Below are positions 53,194 through 61,241 of a DNA stretch of 64,000 nucleotides, piece by piece. Position 1 is the stretch's first letter, and each line of letters begins with the position of its first letter. The notes beneath the pieces are model-generated. The model did not search any database. It saw nothing but the letters and a program-made list of their open reading frames with translations, and was not told the DNA's origin. Origin of the DNA: Bradyrhizobium sp. WBAH42 (GTDB taxonomy: Bacteria; Pseudomonadota; Alphaproteobacteria; Rhizobiales; Xanthobacteraceae); assembly GCF_024585265.1 (NCBI RefSeq), contig NZ_CP036533.1:3109001-3173000 (forward strand). The letters run 5' to 3'. The position numbers and the translations under genes were made by a program.

Positions 53194-53297
53194 GCGAAAG
53201 CCGATAAAGCCTCCAAATGAGTAGGAAAACAAAATAAAATCAATGATTTAGAAACGCGCCACGCCGTAAGGCATTGTTCCCGGAAGGGAGAGAGACC

Positions 53298-53465
53298 ATG
53301 GCGGACGAAGTCAGGTTGCCTCGCAAGCTGTCCGAAGAGCCCGCGGCGCCCGGGCCGGTGCGGCCAAGCCAGCAGAAGATCATCGATGAGGTCGAGCGCT
53401 GGGCCAACAGCCCGGGCCTCCAGCCGCCGCAATCGCAGCCCTCGACGGGGGCGAAAGCGAACTAG
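53298..53465 (+). CDS. Small polar hypothetical protein, 55 aa
   Basis: Pro-rich, charged protein (MADEVRLPRKLSEEPAAPGP, QQKIIDEVERWANSPGLQPP) with a central short helix. GGGAGAGAG precedes the ATG at 53298. Its stop overlaps the end of the convergent DUF3147 gene by four bases. No domain is known. Confidence 0.5.
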   Translation: MADEVRLPRKLSEEPAAPGPVRPSQQKIIDEVERWANSPGLQPPQSQPSTGAKAN

Positions 53466-53950
53466 GGCTTCGCGTAGCGAGAGCCCGTTGCCGACGGCGA
53501 ATGGCCTGATCGGCGCGATGTGTGGGAGACAATGCGAAGCTTGCGCCTGAGCCACCACGCCGACACGGAAACGATGGCCCAGACCGTCAGCGCGAAGATG
53601 AAAGCGAATACGGCGCTTGCCTCGATGATGGCATAGAAGATGGCGGCGAACGCGGCGAGGCCGATGCTGCCGAGTGCGGCGCCTGTGGCATCGAGCGCCG
53701 CCGCCTTCTGCCCGCGACGGCGCCCGCTCAAGCCGGCCTTCTCCTTGGCGTGACGCTCGTGGCTTTCGATCAGTGTCGCGCTGGCGCAGAAGACGGCCGG
53801 AAGAGCAAGAAAGAGCCCGCCGACGGCTGTGCCGAACTTCGAGCCGATAACGCCCGCGAGCACCGTGGCACCGCCGCCGAGCAGGAAGCGAATGGCGTAC
53901 TCGTACCACCGCGTCTGTTTCAGCGCCGATGTCGATAGCTTCACCAGCAT
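53462..53950 (-). CDS. DUF3147 membrane protein (long form)
   Basis: 162-residue inner-membrane protein. N-terminal LVKLSTSALKQTRWYEYAIR, then four hydrophobic segments (LLGGGATVLAGVIGSKFG; VGGLFLALPAVFCASATLI; GSIGLAAFAAIFYAIIEAS; AFIFALTVWAIVSVSAWWL) fit DUF3147, a family of uncharacterised four-helix membrane proteins. Its ATG shares one base with the stop of the short DUF3147 gene upstream (TGATG), making a coupled operon PAP2-DUF3147-DUF3147. Confidence 0.8.
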   Translation of the reverse strand: MLVKLSTSALKQTRWYEYAIRFLLGGGATVLAGVIGSKFGTAVGGLFLALPAVFCASATLIESHERHAKEKAGLSGRRRGQKAAALDATGAALGSIGLAAFAAIFYAIIEASAVFAFIFALTVWAIVSVSAWWLRRKLRIVSHTSRRSGHSPSATGSRYAKP

Positions 53951-54297
53951 CAGGCCGCACCTCCCAGGCCGGCGAGCAGGCCGAAGGCGACCACGAGCCA
54001 TGCGGCAAAGGCGAGGATCGTTGCTGGAAGCGCCCCGAGACGGAGCCTCATCAGGAGGTGGCAGACGACGACGCTGTAGCAGGCGAGCGCGATGGCGCCA
54101 TAGATCATCGTCCAGCTCTCGGCCGCAGCATATTGCGGGCCGTGCTGGACCACTGCGATGCCGAGAGTAGCCAGCGCCACCGACGGCGCTGCGCCAAGCA
54201 GCCCGGCAAAGCTCTTCGGCCGCAGCATGTCACCGAAGATCGCGAAGACGGATACGATCAGACCGCCGGCGACGAAGCGCACGAGATACTCGGTCAT
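53950..54297 (-). CDS. DUF3147-like membrane protein (short form)
   Basis: 115 residues, about four hydrophobic helices (YLVRFVAGGLIVSVFAIFGD; LLGAAPSVALATLGIAVVQH; AIALACYSVVVCHLLMR; ILAFAAWLVVAFGLLAGLG). It shares the GG...P...A layout with the downstream DUF3147 protein, so the two may be duplicated and pair in the membrane. It overlaps the PAP2 gene by ATGA. Confidence 0.75.
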   Translation of the reverse strand: MTEYLVRFVAGGLIVSVFAIFGDMLRPKSFAGLLGAAPSVALATLGIAVVQHGPQYAAAESWTMIYGAIALACYSVVVCHLLMRLRLGALPATILAFAAWLVVAFGLLAGLGGAA

Positions 54298-54878
54298 GGT
54301 TGTCCCTCCGAGCCCTCGTGCCGCTGCCGTGACGCCGCCAGCGTGAACGGCCTGAGCAATCGCTCGACGATGATGCCGAGCGTGAAGCCTGCCACGACGT
54401 CGCTGGCCCAGTGCGCGAGCAGCGCGACCCGCGTCAGGGACAGCGCTACGGCAAAGGAGCGCGCCAGGCTGCGGCGAGCCGGCGGCAACAGACCGGCGGC
54501 CGAGGCAAGGGCGCCCATATGCACGGCGTGACCTGAGGGAAATGCGTCGCGGGCCCGCCCCGAAAAGGGAACACCGCGCCAGTGGCCGCTCACCGTCAGC
54601 CGGTCGGGCCTCGTTTGATCGAACACGGATTTCAAGACATGCGGCAACACGGCCGTCACCAGCGACACGATCAGGACGTGATCGGCCAAGGGGCGCTGCT
54701 GCGGATGCCGGAGGCGGGTGTAGAGCCATCCCGCCGCCGCGAGTGCGACCAGGATATGCTCGTCGGCACCCCAGGTCATGGCCTGGGCGGCATGCTCGAG
54801 CCCCGAGTTGGTATTGTGCGCGATCTCGTTGGCGATCGCCGTATCGATCCGGGTGGGTTTGACTGTTACTAAGGCCAT
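54294..54878 (-). CDS. PAP2-family phosphatase
   Basis: 194-residue membrane phosphatase of lipid phosphates or undecaprenyl diphosphate. The three PAP2 motifs are all present: KSVFDQTRPDR, PSGHAVHMG and LTRVALLAHWASDVVAG. Catalytic His residues are therefore intact. First gene of a coupled operon with the two DUF3147 genes. A weak EcfG-like sequence (GGAAC-N16-CTTT) lies at 54916-54940, with one mismatch, so control by general stress is possible only. Confidence 0.9.
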   Translation of the reverse strand: MALVTVKPTRIDTAIANEIAHNTNSGLEHAAQAMTWGADEHILVALAAAGWLYTRLRHPQQRPLADHVLIVSLVTAVLPHVLKSVFDQTRPDRLTVSGHWRGVPFSGRARDAFPSGHAVHMGALASAAGLLPPARRSLARSFAVALSLTRVALLAHWASDVVAGFTLGIIVERLLRPFTLAASRQRHEGSEGQP

Positions 54879-54968
54879 CGGTCCGTCGGCGAGATATCCT
54901 CCATGACGGTTTTGTAAAGCCTGGAAACAAGGAAGGTTCCTGGGCGCAACCGACAGGCATCGCGCAGC

Positions 54969-55000
54969 GGCAGCGCGATGACGTTTCTCATCGCGCTGCC
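54969..55000. terminator. 12-bp perfect hairpin downstream of DUF4142 gene
   Basis: GGCAGCGCGATG, loop ACGTTTCT, CATCGCGCTGCC, lying after the end of the DUF4142 gene (minus strand). No T-run, so either termination with Rho help or mRNA protection. Confidence 0.55.
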
Positions 55001-55040
55001 GGGAAGCACGCCGGGACGGCCGGCGTCCTGCAGCAATGCG

Positions 55041-55598
55041 TTACTTGGTTTGGCCGACGCTCGGCGCCCTGCCGAGGTTCTTGGCCATGTCGAGGTGGTG
55101 CTTCAACGCCGGGAGTGTCTTGCCGGCCCAATCCTTGAGCTCGGCATTGTCGCCACCCTTGGCGTAACGTTCGAACAGCGACACGGCATCTTCATGCGCG
55201 CTGACCTGATAGGAATTGTAGTCCGAGCTGAAATCCTTGCCGCTCGCATTCTTGAGCTTGTCGATCTTGCTCTGATGCGAGCTGTCGAGCGCCGTCGGCA
55301 GCGTGGCCTGCACCTTGCCATTGCCGACCAGTCCCTTGAGCTCGCTGCTCGTCTTGGTGTGATCGGTGATCATCTGCTGCGCGAAGGTCTTCTCCTCCGC
55401 GTTGCCCTTCTGCTGAGCAAGCTTGCTTGATTCGATCTCGAACATGTCGCTGATCGCGACCTGGGTCACGAAGTCGGCGGTCGCAGGCGCAACGCCGAGC
55501 ACCGAATTCACGCCAGTCTTTTCGCCGAGCGACTGGGCGAGAGCCGGGCCTGCGAGAACCATGCAGGCAAGCGCGATGATTGTGCGTTTCATGGTCAA
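55041..55598 (-). CDS. Secreted DUF4142 protein
   Basis: 185 residues. Signal peptide 1-21 (MTMKRTIIALACMVLAGPAL). DUF4142 bundle from about 40: FVTQVAISDMFEIESSKLAQ, KTFAQQMITDHTKTSSELKG and YAKGGDNAELKDWAGKTLPA, then LKHHLDMAKNL. It is close to the family core and more typical than the protein at 51413. An EcfG-type promoter is 49 bp upstream, so unlike the copy at 5035 it probably belongs to the general stress regulon. Confidence 0.87.
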   Translation of the reverse strand: MTMKRTIIALACMVLAGPALAQSLGEKTGVNSVLGVAPATADFVTQVAISDMFEIESSKLAQQKGNAEEKTFAQQMITDHTKTSSELKGLVGNGKVQATLPTALDSSHQSKIDKLKNASGKDFSSDYNSYQVSAHEDAVSLFERYAKGGDNAELKDWAGKTLPALKHHLDMAKNLGRAPSVGQTK

Positions 55599-55646
55599 AT
55601 CCTTCCGATAGGTCGCGCGGCCGCTTGCCGGCGATGTGCGCCGACC

Positions 55647-55671
55647 AACACGCCGCCGGGGCCGAGGTTCC
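55647..55671 (-). promoter_or_regulatory. EcfG-type promoter for DUF4142 gene
   Basis: Minus strand: GGAAC, 16 bp, TGTT; 49 bp before ATG 55598. Confidence 0.6.
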
Positions 55672-55677
55672 TAACGG

Positions 55678-55905
55678 CTAATCCGCGGGATTGCGTCCGG
55701 TGCGCGGATTGATCGGATCTGTCGGCTTGCGTCGAAGCCGCTCGGGCAGGAACGGTTCGGCCGGCGCAGCGGTTGCGTCGGCCCGGACGTCAGCATGGCG
55801 CTGCGCCCGCTCGTGCGGCGTCCGATTGTCGTTGATGTGGTACTTCACGTCGACGCCATCGACGGGGTCGTTGACGCCGTGCCTGATATCGCGGAAGTCA
55901 CTCAT
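55678..55905 (-). CDS. Small polar hypothetical protein, 75 aa
   Basis: Asp/Arg-rich soluble protein (MSDFRDIRHGVNDPVDGVDV, then YHINDNRTPHERAQRH), ending RKPTDPINPRTGRNPAD, a C-terminus recognisable from rhizobial small stress proteins. It begins 10 bp after the pyruvate-oxidase-like gene and is surely cotranscribed with it. No known domain. Confidence 0.6.
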   Translation of the reverse strand: MSDFRDIRHGVNDPVDGVDVKYHINDNRTPHERAQRHADVRADATAAPAEPFLPERLRRKPTDPINPRTGRNPAD

Positions 55906-55914
55906 GGCTCACCC

Positions 55915-57702
55915 TCATTGCTTTCCGGGCAGAATCGATTCCAGCACCTGCCGCGCGGCTCCCTTGATCATCCCGCTTTCGTTCGGGTCGCCCTTCATCA
56001 GGGCGAGCGAAAAGTTCTTCGCCTGCTGCAAGGTGATGTGCGGCGGCAGCGGCGGCACCTCGGGATCGGTTTTCACCTCCAGCACGACGGGCATCTCGCT
56101 CGCAAGCGCCTGCTCCCAGGCCGAGCCGAGCAGCTGTGGGCTGTCGACGAAGATGCCGCGCAGGCCGATCAGCTCGGCGAAGCGCGAATAGGAGACATCG
56201 GGAATGCGCTGCGAAGCCTCGAACTTGGGATCACCGTTGATGATGCGCTGCTCCCAGGTGACCTGATTGAGATCCTCGTTGTTGAAGACGCACACGATGA
56301 AACGCGGGTCCTTCCAGTCGCGCCAATACTTCGCCGCGGTGATCAGCTCGGCCATGTTGTTCATCTGCATGGCACCGTCGCCGACGAGTGCAATCACGGG
56401 GCGGTCGGGATGGGCGTATTTGGCCGCGAGCGCGTAAGGCACCGCAGCGCCCATCGAGGCGAGGCCGCCGGACAGCGAGGCCGTCATGCCGCGCCGCATC
56501 TTGAGGTCCCGCGCGAACCAATTGGCGCATGAGCCGGAATCGCTGGTGATGATGGCGCGGTCGGGCAGGCGCGGAGACAATTCCCAGGCGACGAGCTGCG
56601 GATTGACTGGCGCGGCGGGCTGATGCGCGCGGTCATCCAAGGTCTTCCACCATTTCGCGACGTCCTCCTGGATGCTCTGGCGCCAGGCGCCGTCGCTCCT
56701 GGTTTTCAGCCGTGGCAACAAGGCGCGCAGCGTCTCGGCGGCATCGCCGACGAGGCCGACCTCCATGGGAAAACGGATCGACATCATGCTGGCGTCGATG
56801 TCGATCTGCACGCCGCGCGCGCTGCCTTCCTTCGGCAGGAATTCGGCGTAGGGAAAGGCCGAGCCCACCATCAGCAGCGTGTCGCATTCCATCATCATGT
56901 TGTAGCTGGGCTCGGTGCCGAGCAGGCCGATCGAGCCGGTGACCCATGGCAGGTCGTCGGGCAGCGCTGCCTTGCCGAGCAATGCCTTGGCGCAGCCGGC
57001 CGACAGCCGGTCGGCGACCGCAATGACGTCGTCGGTGGCGCCAAGTGCGCCGGCGCCGACGAGCATCGCGACCTTCTTGCCGGCATTGAGGATCTCCGCG
57101 GCACGGTCGAGATCGGCATCACGAGGGATGACTTTAGGCGCGCTGTAACCGACGCCGGAGTGCAGCGTGCCGTGCGCGCGCGGCGGGTCCTCGTAAGGCT
57201 CCTCCTGCAAGTCGTTGGGCAAGATGATGACGGTCGGAGTCCGCCGCGCCAGTGCGATCCGCACCGATCGATCAATCAGGTGTCGCACTTGTGCAGGCGA
57301 GGAGGCCTGCACGACATAGGCGCCTGCGACGTCCTTGAACATCGAGAGAAGATCGAGCTCCTGCTGATAATGACCGCCAAGCGCATTGCGAGCCTGCTGG
57401 CCGACGATCGCCAGCACCGGCTGGTGATCGAGCAGCGCGTCGTACAGCCCGGTGACGAGATGCGAGGCGCCGGGGCCGGAGGTCGCAATGCAGACACCGA
57501 GCTCGCCCGAGAATTTCGCGTAGGCGGTCGCCATGAACGCCGCCATCTCCTCGTGCCGCGCCTGCACGAAGCCGATCTTGCCGTCGGCCCGGTTCATCGC
57601 ACCGAACACGCCGTTGATGCCGTCGCCGGGATAGCCAAAGATGTGGCGCACGCCCCATTGGTGCAGGCGCTGAATGATGAAGTCGGAGACGGTCTGGGAC
57701 AT
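55915..57702 (-). CDS. Thiamine-diphosphate enzyme, pyruvate oxidase-like
   Basis: 595-residue ThDP enzyme like PoxB. The catalytic Glu is in VQARHEEMAAFMATAYAKFS; the central domain follows (KKVAMLVGAGALGATDDVIA), and the ThDP motif is ALVGDGAMQMNNMAELITAA. It would convert pyruvate to acetate and CO2, passing electrons to quinone or oxygen, or act on another 2-keto acid. The membrane-binding C-terminal peptide of E. coli PoxB cannot be confirmed. ATG 57702 chosen (MSQTVSDFIIQRL). An EcfG-type promoter lies at 57749-57773, and poxB is stress-controlled in other bacteria. Confidence 0.88.
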   Translation of the reverse strand: MSQTVSDFIIQRLHQWGVRHIFGYPGDGINGVFGAMNRADGKIGFVQARHEEMAAFMATAYAKFSGELGVCIATSGPGASHLVTGLYDALLDHQPVLAIVGQQARNALGGHYQQELDLLSMFKDVAGAYVVQASSPAQVRHLIDRSVRIALARRTPTVIILPNDLQEEPYEDPPRAHGTLHSGVGYSAPKVIPRDADLDRAAEILNAGKKVAMLVGAGALGATDDVIAVADRLSAGCAKALLGKAALPDDLPWVTGSIGLLGTEPSYNMMMECDTLLMVGSAFPYAEFLPKEGSARGVQIDIDASMMSIRFPMEVGLVGDAAETLRALLPRLKTRSDGAWRQSIQEDVAKWWKTLDDRAHQPAAPVNPQLVAWELSPRLPDRAIITSDSGSCANWFARDLKMRRGMTASLSGGLASMGAAVPYALAAKYAHPDRPVIALVGDGAMQMNNMAELITAAKYWRDWKDPRFIVCVFNNEDLNQVTWEQRIINGDPKFEASQRIPDVSYSRFAELIGLRGIFVDSPQLLGSAWEQALASEMPVVLEVKTDPEVPPLPPHITLQQAKNFSLALMKGDPNESGMIKGAARQVLESILPGKQ

Positions 57703-57748
57703 GCGGGCGGCTCTCTTTGTTGTTGTTGCGGCCTCGGTCGTCTCAGAG

Positions 57749-57773
57749 AACCGGTTCTTTGTGGTGATGTTCC
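57749..57773 (-). promoter_or_regulatory. EcfG-type promoter for the pox-like operon
   Basis: Minus strand: GGAAC, 16 bp, GGTT; 46 bp before ATG 57702. Confidence 0.6.
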
Positions 57774-57796
57774 CAAGCATTTGCGGAACACGCGCC

Positions 57797-57822
57797 GGAA
57801 CGATCGCTCACCCCTTTCGGTT
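57797..57822 (+). promoter_or_regulatory. EcfG-type promoter for PRC-barrel gene
   Basis: GGAAC (57797-57801), 17 bp, GGTT (57819-57822); 30 bp before ATG 57853. Back-to-back with the site at 57749-57773. Confidence 0.6.
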
Positions 57823-57852
57823 GATTCCCAAATGGCTGAGTGGAGAATGACG

Positions 57853-58227
57853 ATGCTGAATCAGGGTGAACTGGACCGCAACGAGATGGGCCGGCTGATC
57901 GGAAGCGACAAGGTCGAGGGAACCGCCGTCTACGGCGCCGATCGTAACAAGATCGGATCGATCGAACGGGTCATGATCGACAAGATCAGCGGCAAGGTCT
58001 CTTATGCAGTGCTTGGTTTCGGCGGCTTTCTCGGCCTCGGCAATGATCACTATCCGTTGCCCTGGCAGTCGCTGAAGTACGACACCGAGCTCGGCGGTTA
58101 CGTGACCGCGATTACCGCCAAGGATCTGGAAGGCGCGCCGAAATATAGTGAGAAGACCGACTGGAACTGGGGCGATGACGCCGCCGTGCGCGGCATCAAC
58201 TCCTATTACGGCGTTCCCTTCGCTTGA
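57853..58227 (+). CDS. PRC-barrel protein
   Basis: 124-residue soluble protein. The PRC-barrel fills about 12-95 (LIGSDKVEGTAVYGADRNKI, GSIERVMIDKISGKVSYAVL, then GFGGFLGLGNDHYPLPW), and a polar tail follows. Such domains bind RNA or protein partners, and small free-standing versions are common in stress regulons. GGAG before the second in-frame ATG (57853) decides the start. Divergent from the pox-like gene, with both promoters of EcfG type. Confidence 0.88.
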   Translation: MLNQGELDRNEMGRLIGSDKVEGTAVYGADRNKIGSIERVMIDKISGKVSYAVLGFGGFLGLGNDHYPLPWQSLKYDTELGGYVTAITAKDLEGAPKYSEKTDWNWGDDAAVRGINSYYGVPFA

Positions 58228-58248
58228 GCTTTGTGAGGTGCGCCTCAC

Positions 58249-58713
58249 TCATCCCAGCGCTTCCCTCCGCCCGGGGCCCGCATGCACATGCACCTGTTTG
58301 GCATGCAGCACTTCGCCGCATTCCGAGCACACCATGATGGGGTCGAACAGCTTGCCGCAGCTCTTGTGCTCATGCAGCAGCGGGCGGCCGCGCTCATCGC
58401 CCATATGGGTGTCGCCCCAATGCACCATCGCCATGATGATCGGGTAGAGGTCGAGCCCCTTTTGGGTGAGGATGTATTCGTAGCGCTTCGGCGCCTCGGA
58501 ATAGGGGACGCGGCGCAGAATGCCGAAGCGGACCAGCTTCTTCAGCCGTTCCGAGAGCAGATGGCGTGTGATCTGGAGCGAGGATTGAAAGCCCTCGAAC
58601 CGCCGTACCCGCAAGAAGCACTCGCGCAGGATCAGCAGCGTCCAGCGGTCGCCGATCGCGGCGACGGTGCGGGCGAGCGAGCAGGGCTCTTCCTCAAGCG
58701 TGTCCCATTTCAT
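58249..58713 (-). CDS. HxlR family regulator with Cys-rich C-terminus
   Basis: 154-residue winged-helix regulator. HxlR domain at about 10-105 (CSLARTVAAIGDRWTLLILR, then SLQITRHLLSERLKKLVRFG and EYILTQKGLDLYPIIMAMVH). After it a zinc-ribbon-like tail holds several Cys/His (KSCGKLFDPIMVCSECGEVL). It is divergent from the SDR gene, which it presumably controls, in response to an aldehyde, quinone or similar electrophile. Its first Cys near residue 11 is typical of redox-sensing HxlR proteins. Confidence 0.88.
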   Translation of the reverse strand: MKWDTLEEEPCSLARTVAAIGDRWTLLILRECFLRVRRFEGFQSSLQITRHLLSERLKKLVRFGILRRVPYSEAPKRYEYILTQKGLDLYPIIMAMVHWGDTHMGDERGRPLLHEHKSCGKLFDPIMVCSECGEVLHAKQVHVHAGPGRREALG

Positions 58714-58808
58714 GATGCGGTTCCTGCAGGAAGTCAGTCTGAAAAAGGAACTAAGTTGATCGGTCAGAGAGATTTGTGCCCAAAGTTAGCATTCGTCTGG
58801 TCAGTTTG

Positions 58809-58829
58809 ACAGTTCTATTTTTGAACTAT
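58809..58829. promoter_or_regulatory. Possible HxlR operator
   Basis: AGTTC (58811-58815), 7 bp TATTTTT, GAACT (58823-58827), slightly extended (ACAGTTC/GAACTAT), in the gap between the HxlR and SDR genes. Confidence 0.45.
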
Positions 58830-58887
58830 AGCCTCCGGCACATAAAGCGCCGCACGCCCACAGTGCGGCTCACCGGAGGAGGCGATC

Positions 58888-59625
58888 TTGTCCAAGCGAA
58901 ACGCCACTGCGGCCGTCATCGGGGCCGGCGATTTCATCGGTGCCGAGATCGCCAAGAAGTTTGCCGCCGAAGGGTTCTCGATTTTCGCCGGCCGCCGCAA
59001 TGGAGATAAGCTCGCGCCGTTGGTGCAAGAGATCGAAGCCGACGGTGGCGAGATCCACGCCCGCTCGCTCGACGCGCGGAAGGAGGATGAGGTCATTGCC
59101 TTCCTGAACGACGCCGACAAGCATGCACCGCTCGAAGTCTGCATCTTCAACGTCGGTGCCAACGTCAATTTCCCGATCCTCGACACCACCGAGCGCGTGT
59201 TTCGCAAGGTCTGGGAGATGGCCTGCTATTCCGGCTTCCTCGCGGGGCGCGAGGCGGCGCGGCTGATGCTGCCGCGCGGCGGCGGCAACATCTTCTTCAC
59301 GGGTGCGACCGCAAGCGTGCGCGGCGGCAGCGGCTTTGCCGCCTTTGCCAGCGCCAAGTTCGGCCTGCGCGCGGTGGCGCAGGCGATGGCGCGCGAGCTC
59401 GGGCCGAAGAACATCCACGTCGCCCATCTCATCATCGATTCCGGCGTCGACACCGAATGGGTGCGCCAGCGCCGGCTCGAGGCGCTCGGCCCGAATGCGC
59501 TTGACGATCCCGACCTCCTGATGCCGCCGTCGTCGGTCGCGAACGCCTATTGGCAGCTTTATCAGCAGCCGAAGAGCGCCTGGACCTTCGAGATGGAGAT
59601 CCGCCCCTTCGGAGAGAAATGGTGA
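58888..59625 (+). CDS. SDR-family oxidoreductase with Phe at the catalytic Tyr position
   Basis: 245-residue Rossmann-fold protein. The nucleotide motif is AAVIGAGDFIGAEIAKKFAA; the strand end is CIFNVGANVNFPIL (N-x-G), the Ser region TGATASVRGGSG. The position of the YxxxK motif reads FASAK (AAFASAKFGLRAVAQAMA), so the Tyr is Phe while Lys remains. Normal dehydrogenase chemistry is then doubtful. It starts with TTG at 58888 behind GGAGGAGG and is divergent from the HxlR regulator. Confidence 0.85.
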   Translation: MSKRNATAAVIGAGDFIGAEIAKKFAAEGFSIFAGRRNGDKLAPLVQEIEADGGEIHARSLDARKEDEVIAFLNDADKHAPLEVCIFNVGANVNFPILDTTERVFRKVWEMACYSGFLAGREAARLMLPRGGGNIFFTGATASVRGGSGFAAFASAKFGLRAVAQAMARELGPKNIHVAHLIIDSGVDTEWVRQRRLEALGPNALDDPDLLMPPSSVANAYWQLYQQPKSAWTFEMEIRPFGEKW

Positions 59626-59687
59626 CCGCGGCGGGAAAGTCCGGCTAGACTGATCTCAACATCGAGCAAATTCCGGGAGGACCTTCA

Positions 59688-60689
59688 GTGAAGACCGCGA
59701 TCACCGAACTGTTCGGCATCGAGCACCCGATCATCCAGGGCGGCATGCATTTCGTCGGCTTCGCCGAGCTGGCGGCGGCCGTCTCCAATGCCGGCGGGCT
59801 CGGCATCATCACCGGTCTCACGCAGAAGACGCCGGAGCTGCTCGCCAAGGAGATCGCGCGCTGCCGCGACATGACGGACAAGCCGTTCGGCGTCAATCTC
59901 ACTTTCCTGCCAGCCTTCTCGGCGCCGCCTTATCCGGAATACATCGCGGCCATCGTCGAGGGCGGCATCAAGGCGGTGGAGACCGCAGGCCGCAGCCCGG
60001 AAGCCTACATGCCGGCGCTGAAGGCCGCTGGCATCAAGGTCATCCACAAATGCACCTCGGTGCGCCACTCGCTGAAGGCCGAGCGCATCGGCTGCGATGC
60101 CGTCAGCGTCGACGGCTTCGAGTGTGGCGGCCATCCCGGCGAGGACGACATCCCCAACATGATTCTGCTGCCGCGTGCGGCGGAGGAGTTGAAGATCCCG
60201 TTCGTCGCCTCCGGCGGCATGGCCGACGGTCGCAGCCTGGTCGCGGCGCTCTCGCTGGGCGCGGCGGGCATGAACATGGGCACGCGCTTCATCGCCACCA
60301 AGGAAGCGCCGGTGCACCAGAACGTCAAGGACGCGCTGGTCGCGGCCACCGAGCTCGACACCCGCCTGATCATGCGGGCGTTGCGCAATACCGAGCGCGT
60401 CCTGAAGAACGCCAATGTCGACCGCCTGCTCGAGATCGAGCGCGAGAAGGGCGCCAAGCTCACCATCGACGACATCCACGATCAGGTCGCGGGCGTCTAT
60501 CCCAAGATCATGCTGGACGGCCAGATGGACGCCGGCGCCTGGAGCTGCGGCATGGTCGCAGGCCTGATCCACGACATCCCGTCTTGCAAGGAGCTGATCG
60601 ATCGCATCATGGACGAAGCGGAAACCATCATCCGCAGCCGCCTGCTGGGGTTCCTGGACGGGACGGGGGCGACGCGAAAGGTCGCCTGA
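59688..60689 (+). CDS. Nitronate monooxygenase-type flavin oxidoreductase
   Basis: 333-residue FMN TIM-barrel protein (NPD/2-nitropropane dioxygenase family). N-terminal HPIIQGGMHFVGFAELAAAV, then NAGGLGIITGLTQKTPE; the phosphate-binding part is VDGFECGGHPGEDDIPNMIL and SGGMADGRSLVAALSLGAAG, ending MNMGTRFIATKEA. It oxidises alkyl nitronates or reduces quinones. GTG start at 59688 with GGGAGG upstream. It is about 60 bp after the SDR gene and could share its transcript. Confidence 0.9.
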   Translation: MKTAITELFGIEHPIIQGGMHFVGFAELAAAVSNAGGLGIITGLTQKTPELLAKEIARCRDMTDKPFGVNLTFLPAFSAPPYPEYIAAIVEGGIKAVETAGRSPEAYMPALKAAGIKVIHKCTSVRHSLKAERIGCDAVSVDGFECGGHPGEDDIPNMILLPRAAEELKIPFVASGGMADGRSLVAALSLGAAGMNMGTRFIATKEAPVHQNVKDALVAATELDTRLIMRALRNTERVLKNANVDRLLEIEREKGAKLTIDDIHDQVAGVYPKIMLDGQMDAGAWSCGMVAGLIHDIPSCKELIDRIMDEAETIIRSRLLGFLDGTGATRKVA

Positions 60690-60799
60690 CACCCGTCAAA
60701 CTTCTTAACCACGGCGGCATTTGACCGCTGGAATTGCGCGCGGCGCCTCCTAGATAGGGGTAAATTGCCCCTTTCATAAATCGATTTCAGGAGGCATCC

Positions 60800-61219
60800 G
60801 TGGTCCTGAAAAGTGTTCACTTCGCAATTGCCTTTGCCCTCGTGGTCGCAGGGGCCGGTGTCGCGCGCGCCGACGACTACAAGCCCGACGAATATCTCGG
60901 CCTCGATCTCTCAAAGGCCCTGGTGTCGCCGAAACGTCTCGGGCCGGAGACGCACTTCGCCCCGGTCGCGCTCGAAGCGCGTGGCGGCAACGAGGCACAG
61001 GCGCGCGCTGAGCCCGTCGAGGTGCCGAAGAAGGTTGCCGCCGAACGCGTTCGTGTGGCCGAGCCGAAGGCCGCGCATGCGGCGAGCACACCGCCGCGCG
61101 GCGCGGCCCGCGCCAAGCTTGCCCACCGCCGGGGCAATCCGCTGGATGCGCAGGCGATGGACACCCGTATCCAGACCTGGCCATGCCGCTCCGGCGGCAT
61201 CTGCAACTGGAAGCGGTAG
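60800..61219 (+). CDS. Secreted hypothetical protein, 139 aa
   Basis: Signal peptide about 1-24 (LKSVHFAIAFALVVAGAGVA, then RA-DDYK). The mature part is basic and Ala/Pro-rich in the middle (KKVAAERVRVAEPKAAHAAS) with a C-terminal CRSGGICNW pair of Cys (TWPCRSGGICNWKR) that can form a disulfide. Starts with GTG 60800 after GGAGG. I know no domain; it resembles other Bradyrhizobium secreted proteins. Confidence 0.6.
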   Translation: MVLKSVHFAIAFALVVAGAGVARADDYKPDEYLGLDLSKALVSPKRLGPETHFAPVALEARGGNEAQARAEPVEVPKKVAAERVRVAEPKAAHAASTPPRGAARAKLAHRRGNPLDAQAMDTRIQTWPCRSGGICNWKR

Positions 61220-61241
61220 GCGCGAGAGCCGTCGCTGTGTC

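Noticed and set aside
54916..54940. EcfG-like site before the PAP2 gene (GGAAC-N16-CTTT).
   Set aside because: One mismatch in the most conserved GTT; kept only as a remark in the PAP2 entry.
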